10,000 bases of DNA, from NCBI GenBank assembly GCA_009663005.1, contig CM018896.1, positions 1-10,000 of the forward strand, written 5' to 3'. A model generated the notes under the pieces. That model did not search any database, was not told where the DNA came from, and was given only the letters and a program-made list of their open reading frames with translations. This document shows, piece after piece, positions 1 to 7,300 of this stretch. The stretch's first letter is position 1. The number at the start of each line of letters is the position of its first letter. Position numbers and translations under genes: made by a program. The stretch is from Actinidia chinensis. Its lineage: Eukaryota; Streptophyta; Magnoliopsida; Ericales; Actinidiaceae.

Positions 1-700
1 CCTAAAACCCTAAACCCCTAAACCCCAAAACCCCAAACCATAAAACCCTAAAAACCCTAAGCCCTAAACCCCTAAACCCCAAAACCCCAAACCCTAAGCC
101 CTGAACCCTAAAACTTTAAACCCTAGACCCTTAAAACCCTAAGCCCTAAAACCTAACTTCTAACTCCTAACCCCTATCCCTAACCCCAAACCCCGAACCC
201 TAAAACTCTAAACCCTAAACCCTACCTAAACCCTAAACCCGATGCTCTAACCTTGAAACCTCGAAACCTGAAACTCGAAACCCCAAAACCCAAACCCTAA
301 CCCCTAACCCTTAGACCTTAAACTCCAAAACTCGAAACCCCGAAAGCCAAACCCTAACCTTTAACCCCTAAATCCTAACCCTAAATCGTAAACCATAAAC
401 CATAACCCCGAAACCCCAAACCCTTACCTTTAACCCCTAACTATATACCCTAAACCCTAAGCCCTTGACCATAACCCCTAAACCCTAAATCCACAAAACC
501 ACAAACCTAAACCTCGAACCCTTGACCCCAAAACTCCAAAACCCAAAACCACAAAACCACAAACCGAACCTCGAACCCAAAACCCAAAACTCCAAACCTT
601 AAAACCCAAAATCCGAAATCCTAAACCCCGAACACAAAACCCAAAAACCCAAACCTTAAAACCCTAGACCTGATACCTAAACCCTAAACTCTATAACCCT
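1..700. repeat. Degenerate telomere-type repeat tract (CCCTAAA-like)
   Basis: The whole stretch is made of 6-9 base units of the CCCTAAA type, drifting to CCCCTAAA, CCCCAAAA, CCCTAAG, CCCGAAA and similar. Perfect units occur singly or in very short runs, so this is not a freshly made telomerase array. The plus strand is the C-rich strand, the orientation expected at the left end of a chromosome read inward. Drift increases to the right and the pattern fades at about 690-705. It could be the proximal, degenerate edge of a true telomere, a subtelomeric block, or an interstitial telomere relic. The sequence to the left would decide this. Confidence 0.9.
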
Positions 701-1176
701 AAATCATGAACAATGTCAGTGTGTTGCACAACTGCATTGTTATAGTTTGGTTTCCAAAGCAAAGCGAATTTAAAGCATTAACAAGTGGCTACCCCAATCG
801 ATGCCTTGAACTGCGAGTCGTTACATTTCGTGATGGTAAAGTTGGCATCGGAGAAGTGAAAAGATGGGCAGTTAAAGATTTGTCATCGCGGAGATTGGGA
901 TCGTAAAGGTGGAAAAAGGTATTATCCACACCACATGGTGACATGTTGAGCTTGAGAGAGTAAGGAATGGAATGAGATCTTACCAAAGCAGAAAGGTGAG
1001 AGTCAGAAAGGAATACGTAAAACCAATTTAAAGTAATTTTCTTTTCTTTTCTTTTCTTTTTGGGGCTTTCCTCAATCGATCTGAGCCTGAGGTATATTCT
1101 TGGCTTCGTATCATATTGTATTGATCCATCAGCTGTGGCTTTATCTCCGTTGTCTGGGTTCCGGAGCTCTAAGAAT
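701..1176 (+). promoter_or_regulatory. Presumed promoter and 5' leader of the URGT-like gene
   Basis: This is the only non-repeat sequence between the telomere-like tract and the transporter ATG, so it should hold the core promoter and leader. Visible elements are a CCAAT at 1023-1027 followed by TTTAAAG, a CTTTT pyrimidine patch at about 1037-1061 of the kind often seen near plant start sites, and a 115-base leader (1062-1176) with no upstream ATG. No convincing TATA box stands out. Telomere-box motifs (AAACCCTA) occur just upstream within the repeat tract. The transcription start is not determined. Confidence 0.5.
1037..1061. repeat. (CTTTT)n pentanucleotide microsatellite / Y patch
   Basis: There are four perfect CTTTT units at 1041-1060, flanked by further T-rich sequence. 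The run sits about 120 bases before the transporter start codon, so it may be a length-variable part of the core promoter or leader. Confidence 0.85.
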
Positions 1177-1306
1177 ATGGAGGGGAAGAAAAGTTCTTCA
1201 GCTGTATCGGATGTCGATGCGTGGGCCATGAATGTTATCAGCTCCGTCGGCATTATAATGGCAAATAAGCAACTCATGTCCCCTAGTGGTTATGGATTCA
1301 GCTTTG
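1177..1306 (+). CDS. URGT-like exon 1 (N-terminus and first membrane helix)
   Basis: It encodes residues 1-43 and the first base of codon 44. A short charged, Ser-rich cytosolic head (MEGKKSSSAVSDVDAW) is followed by a hydrophobic helix at about 15-34 with the family block VISSVGIIMANKQLM. The donor is TTTG|GTCAGT (GT at 1307-1308), a phase 1 intron. Joining the G to CA of exon 2 gives Ala, restoring the family sequence F-A-T-T-L-T-G-F-H-F. That join fixes both splice sites. Confidence 0.93.
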
Positions 1307-4300
1307 GTCAGTTTCTCTCTAACTTTCTTTGTCTGCATCAGATCTGAGACCTCCCACCAAACTTTCAACTTTCTTGTCCTTGGCATTTTAATCTACTTTT
1401 TTTCCCCAAATTATTGACTATTATGTATTTGCTGCAATGTAGATACTCAATTCTTACAAGCGTTTATTCTACAATCATTTGGGGAACCCTTTCTCCATTT
1501 CGTTCTATTTAGTTTTCTAATGGAAAGCAGCGTGAACAGTTATACTTTTTGATGGAATATTACTATCTATGTACTAATTCTAATTATGAGACATCTACTT
1601 TGAATTAATGAACTTGCCACTGATATTGCAACCTTTTGACAACTAAAAAACATTCAAGCATGTATTCTAGCAATTTTTAAGTAGATCTATTGAAATCATC
1701 TCCCAGTTACCCTTTTCGCAAAATCTATAATGACATCTGAGGAATTCTCTTCTGTTTGAAGTCCTCTCATTAAGTGACAACCATGGGAAATTGATCCATA
1801 TGATTATGGACTAGTCAAGGGATGCCATTATAATAACCGCGGGACTTAACATACACTAACATGGACTGGGGCCATTATAATCCACAATTAGCCATATGGT
1901 TCGATCCAAACACCATAATAAATCCCTTGAGGCCAAATTCAAATACCATGTGTCACACCCCAAATCAAAGGGGCATGACCAGCCGTGGACCATGAAAGGC
2001 TAAATGTCTAATAATGTTAACAGCAAGGATACATGAATGATATCAACTTTGATAATTTTTCTATAGTAAAACCAATACCAAAATGATAAGACTTGAATAT
2101 GGGGCACAAATAACCCATGCACCAATATATAAGTCAAATGATATAATTCATCATTTCAAACGTCACAGTCCAATAGATATGATATAATAACACGATAGGA
2201 AAGATAATAAATGATGACATGCACGAACTTCCTTTGGAGGTCATAACATAGAGGTCTCCATCCATCATAGTCAACTATGTGTAACTAATCACCTGAAAAT
2301 GTTAAATACAAACAACTTAGTTAATGGTAAATCTTGCATGGTATAGTTCGGGAATACAATCATGGCATACAATGGGCAATAGTAAAACCAGTAGTATCAC
2401 ATGAAATAATTTGTCAAAATACAGTTTGCATGTCAAAGCAGAGTTTGACAGTTTGTACAAAATCTAACGATTACATAGCTCAATGATGATTAACAATATC
2501 TCAAATTGCAATGTAACAGCATCTGATATACCAATGGTGATAACAACGTGATTATCAAGAATCCCTAGGAACCATAAGATCCAAATGTCAATTGCTAAAT
2601 CAAGTCTCTTGTCATCAATGGTCCCGGTTCTTTGAAGCTCCGATACTTTAAAAAAAGGTACCGTATGAGTTTCCAATACGTATCGGATATCGATACACAC
2701 CCGATACAGCCTGATACGTATCGGATGCAGCAAATAAGTATCCAAATATTTTTTTATTTCTGTCTATTTTCGGATACGGTCCCGATACGCCCGAATACGT
2801 TTCAGTTACGGTAGGGTCAAAATGTAATTTTAAAAATATTTAAAAGGGGTCAAACTATAAAAAAAAGGAAATTGAAACTGTAATTAGGTCTGTCTTCCCC
2901 CTCTCTCTCCCCAGTATTCGGGTTTCTATTACTTACTTTTGTAAGTTTTGTTTAAATAATTGAAATTTGAAATTGATGTATTCGAGTAATTTGTGTACTA
3001 ATTTAACTCATTTCTTAATTTTTTGTTGTAAAATATATACAATTTTTTTTTACAAAATCCTTTGTTTGAACTAATTCTTTTTTAAAAAAAAAATTATAAT
3101 TCAAGACTAATAATTGTAAAAATATTTTGTTTTACAAACGTATCCCCCGTTGTATCCGTATCCTATTTTTTTTATGTTTTGTCGTATCGCCGTATCTGCA
3201 TCCCACATCCGTATATGTGCTTCCTAGCCCCAGAGGATCCAACATCGCACTCGGAGTCACTGATGAGGGGCACTCGAGTTTTTGCGTAAGCCGGTTCAAT
3301 TAAGGGCACCTAATCATACCAGGAGTGTCCTTTAAACCATTGAGCACTAGAGTTACCATAGTCTTGTTGCAACGACTGGGCCTTCTCCCTAGTGAATAGA
3401 GTCACTTTTTTAGATGGCGTCTCCCTGGGACTTCCAAAATGATCCAAGAAAAAATCTCATAGGTCTTACCGTATAGATATGCAAAGAAGACTTAATATTT
3501 CTTATAAAATAGAGTGTCAACAGGTCCCATTGCATCTCAAACAAAGTATTAAAGTTAAACAATGGTGATGTACGTTTTACGTCAACTAATCAAACAATAT
3601 GTAAATACAAATTTTTGGAACTATTAAGGGCAACAGGATAATATTTTTTTCTAGAAGTACATAGCATGCTAACCCACTCATCTGGACTTCGATGCATGCA
3701 GTCTCTAATTGCAAGGAGGGAATAGAATAGAATTACAAGTATAAAGAGAGCCTAATATTAAACTCCAATCTAAGCTTAAAGTTCACTGAAAGTAACCTTA
3801 TAATTAAAATCTACCCATCAAAAAACCCCAAGATTGGGTCAATTCCGAGGTCAAAAGTCTACCTGATTTGCCACTACTAGGAAGCATAGATTATGTAGTC
3901 GTGTTTATCATCCTTTTTAGCTTGCCGGACCATTTCTTTTACCTTAAACAAGTTTTCTTTCTCTATATAAATTTATCTCCCTTTTTCTCTATTTTCTTTA
4001 TTTCTTTTCTTCTTTCGTCTTTTCTACCTTTCATTCTTCCTTTAATAACCACCAGCCTTCTTTTGTTCTATTATTATTTTTCTTGCTTATGCGACACCTA
4101 TCTCCCTATTTCACTGTTCCACCTGTGCACAACACCTCCACTCCTCGATCACCTTTTCTTTCCTCCACCTCCATTACACATCGAAGACACCATGACGCAC
4201 AACTAACCCAAAAAATAGCTTACTTCTCTAACATCCACATCAACTTCATTTGTGCATCACCTTACAAACCCTCAAACAATATACTACCGTTACCTTCGAC

Positions 4301-7300
4301 CGCTAAACCCCGCATGACCAACCATTTTATCCACCATTTTAAACATCACATTGGACCACTTTCTCTACTATTATCCCTTTAATCTCTCCTCTTATACCAA
4401 CAAAATTCCATATCTAGCAGTTCTTCCTTCCACCTACCAAGGCAGCCCTTGTTACATCAACACAACCACCATGATAATCATCATGTTTGGTAACTACAGA
4501 GATTCTCTCGTCCTCTTTATGCAAAGCTAAGGCAACATCCCAATCCATCAAAAGAAAACACCTGCTCCCCCCAAAATAATAATAATAATAATAATAATAA
4601 TTATAACTACAACAACATAAAGTGAGAAAAGGAGGACGAAGAGGCTTACCTCATTGTTGGAATCTCCATGTCGCTTGCTTCAGTTGCTACTTTCTCTAAT
4701 CCTTACGGTCCTCGGTATACCCAAACTTCCTCTCTCTCTTGTCTGCTAAAGAAAGTACACTTAGAGTCCAATACGTATTTATTTATAGAGAATACGCAAC
4801 AATAACCTACTCACTCCCTACTCTCGCTCAAAAATCGGTTGCCCAGGTTCTCAAGACTACAAAATCTAAGTACATAAAATACCCTTAATTTTTCTATAAT
4901 TGCAAAAGTGCAGCTACTTCTCCTTACCACAATAATAGCCCCAAATTGTATCTTGAAATATTTAATAGTAACAAAATATCAATATTTGTTATGTAAAGTA
5001 AGTTTTTGCAAAAATAACTGCAGTATTACATTCTAGGTCAAAATCCATTTTACGCACTTGTGGTTTACTACTTGTGCACCTTACCAAACCTGACATTTGG
5101 AAATATGCAGATTACTTTCCTGCACTCCTAACTCTGTTAACAAAAGTTGTAGAATGACCAAACTACCCACTATTCTTCCTTGTTTTTCCTTGTCTTCTCT
5201 CTTCTTTGTATGGAGCTCACGCGCACACACATACATATAAGTCAATTTCCTAATTAACTATTACTAACCTAATTAAATCCATACATTTGTACAAAAACAT
5301 ATACACCCACCCACCCACCCACATATGTCTGCATATGTATAGGTTGTCAACAAGCTTCAATGGTGGGTGATAGTAATTGGCCCCCTGTGGTGGTTAACCC
5401 TCCTAAATTGTTTGCTTTTAAGAAATACAAGAAACCGCAAACAACTAGAGAACCAACCGCGTGACCCAATTCAAGAGAGAAATTGAGATCAAGGAGATGT
5501 ACGAAAGGGGCGTAGCTGAGGCAATTTTGAAGAATGTTAATTTTATTAACTAGTTGCACAGACATAAAAACAATTCTATGAGTTATTGCATGCAATTTCA
5601 AAGAATGTGAATTTTATTAACTAGTTGCACAGACATAAGAACAATTCTATGAGTTATTGCATTGCCTAACAGATGAGGGTTGGTGAAACTAAGAATGTTG
5701 TCATGTGCATGTTCTTTATTTTTTTATGCAAGAAGGTTGCTAAGATTGCTGTGAGCCGTAAGTTCCTGACAGAAAATTCTGCATAACATATTTTTTTTTA
5801 CAGCTGTTATGATGTCAAATGTCAATCAACATTGAATGCACGTATCACTCTTTATCATCTTACGATATGTAGTATAACGGAAATCAGTTGTTTTCCTTGC
5901 TAAAAAAAATGAAAAGCTGTAATCTAATGTTGTTATTGTGTTTCCAGCAACGACTTTAACTGGCTTCCACTTTTCAATAACGGCATTGGTTGGTTTGGTG
6001 TCAAATGCTACTGGTTATTCAGTGTCAAAACACGTTCTGTTATGGGAGCTTCTCTGTTTCTCAGTTGTTGCCAACATGTCAATCACTGGGATGAACTTCA
6101 GCCTCATGTTGAACTCTGTAGGATTCTATCAGGTGCTTTAAGCCTTGCTGCTTGCTTAATTTCACCGTGAGTATTCCCATTTCCCACCAAAATAAATCAT
6201 TGTTTTCATCGGTGCAGATTTCAAAGTTAAGCATGATTCTAGTGGTTTGCGTAATGGAATGGATTCTTCACAGCAAGCACTACACAAGGGAAGCCAAAAT
6301 GGCTGTGGTAGTGGTTGTTATGGGGGTCGGTGTCTGCACAGTGAATGATGTAAAAGTCAATACAAAAGGTTTCATTTGTGCCTGTGTGGTAGTTTTGTCC
6401 ACATCACTACAACAAATTGTGAGTATGATTCAATGTTTCCCTACTTTTTAATTTTTTAAGGGCTAAGCGACCTTCATATAATAGTTACAATTAGAATAAA
6501 TTGGGTGTGAAGCCCTATGTATTCGTAAATGATGGAAAGAGGAGTCCTTTCTAGTTGAATCTATCGATGACTTTCGTTTCATTGCTGACCAATTATGGGC
6601 TTTATTTTACTAATTTCGAATTGTTACCTTTGTAGATAGGATAGGCCAAAAAAAGCACCAAAATCCCAAGCCATTCTTCCTCTAAGTTTTTTAATAAACA
6701 AAGAATTAATATCCATCTAAAGGTTCGACATATGACCCTAATATCCATCCAAAGGCATTGTTTTTGTTTGCTCTTTTTCTAACTTCTTTGAAACCTTACC
6801 TTCTATTGGTTAACTATGCAATAACTACTTAAATTCAAGTATTTGTGTAGTGTATTTACTTATTGAGTATCATCTTTGATAACATGAATAATGCCTTAGT
6901 TCCTGCAACAAGCATTTTCTTTAAATCTTTGTTTGCTTGTCGTTGTGCTTCTGATAGACTGATATACTCAGCTTTTAAACTGAAGATTCTGGATGGCAAA
7001 CAAATTTCGCTACTTGTATTTGGCCTATGTAACTTGTATTTGGCCTATGTATCCATCATAATCAATTTAGACTAATCAACATGATGTCATTTAACATACT
7101 TCATTCTCCTTTGTTTATTTTTTCTTTCTTTTTTCTTTTCTTGCAATGGTTTGGATGTTTTCTTGTTTTTCTTTCCTTGTTCAAAATGTAATCCATATGC
7201 ATTCTTTGTCACCAAAATGGTGAGTCAACTTTAATTTTGAAAAATCTTTGGAGCTAGAACTCAAGAGGAAAACTGGGACAGTCATTTGTGTTTTGCAAAT

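Larger units (their letters stand above)
1307..5947 (+). other. Intron 1 (4,641 bp)
   Basis: This is a phase 1 GT-AG intron with donor GTCAGT and acceptor TTGTGTTTCCAG. It is more than ten times longer than the other small introns here, and most of its length is transposon-derived or low-complexity sequence, listed separately. Bases about 1350-1950 are AT-rich and show no gene or recognisable element. Short ORFs in the interval have no family signal. Confidence 0.9.

Noticed and set aside
1..700. CRISPR-like array or bacterial direct repeats
   Set aside because: Units are only 6-9 bases, degenerate and without spacers; they fit plant telomere-type repeat.
706..906. 66-codon plus-strand frame just after the telomere-like tract
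   Set aside because: It has no family resemblance, no splice continuation and sits in the presumed promoter. Length is within chance expectation.
789..1277. 162-codon minus-strand open frame over the promoter and exon 1
   Set aside because: Its first part is the exact antisense of transporter exon 1, and the rest covers the leader and pyrimidine patch (read as a Lys/Arg-rich run). It has no recognisable domain, so it is a chance frame opposite a real exon.
2464..2814. Frames on both strands across the GATACG repeats
   Set aside because: They arise from the repetitive MITE-like end sequence (repeated Tyr/Asp/Ile/Arg words) and do not continue into any domain.
3868..4382. Two overlapping plus-strand frames of 112 and 99 codons
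   Set aside because: Both are products of a T/C-rich stretch, giving Phe/Leu/Ser/Pro strings that only look like membrane protein. There is no motif or conserved start context.
6863..7075. 70-codon frame in intron 3 as a missing exon
   Set aside because: The family sequence is continuous from exon 3 to exon 4 (Q-Q-I / x-I-G-S-L), leaving no gap for an extra exon, and the frame has no transporter motif.
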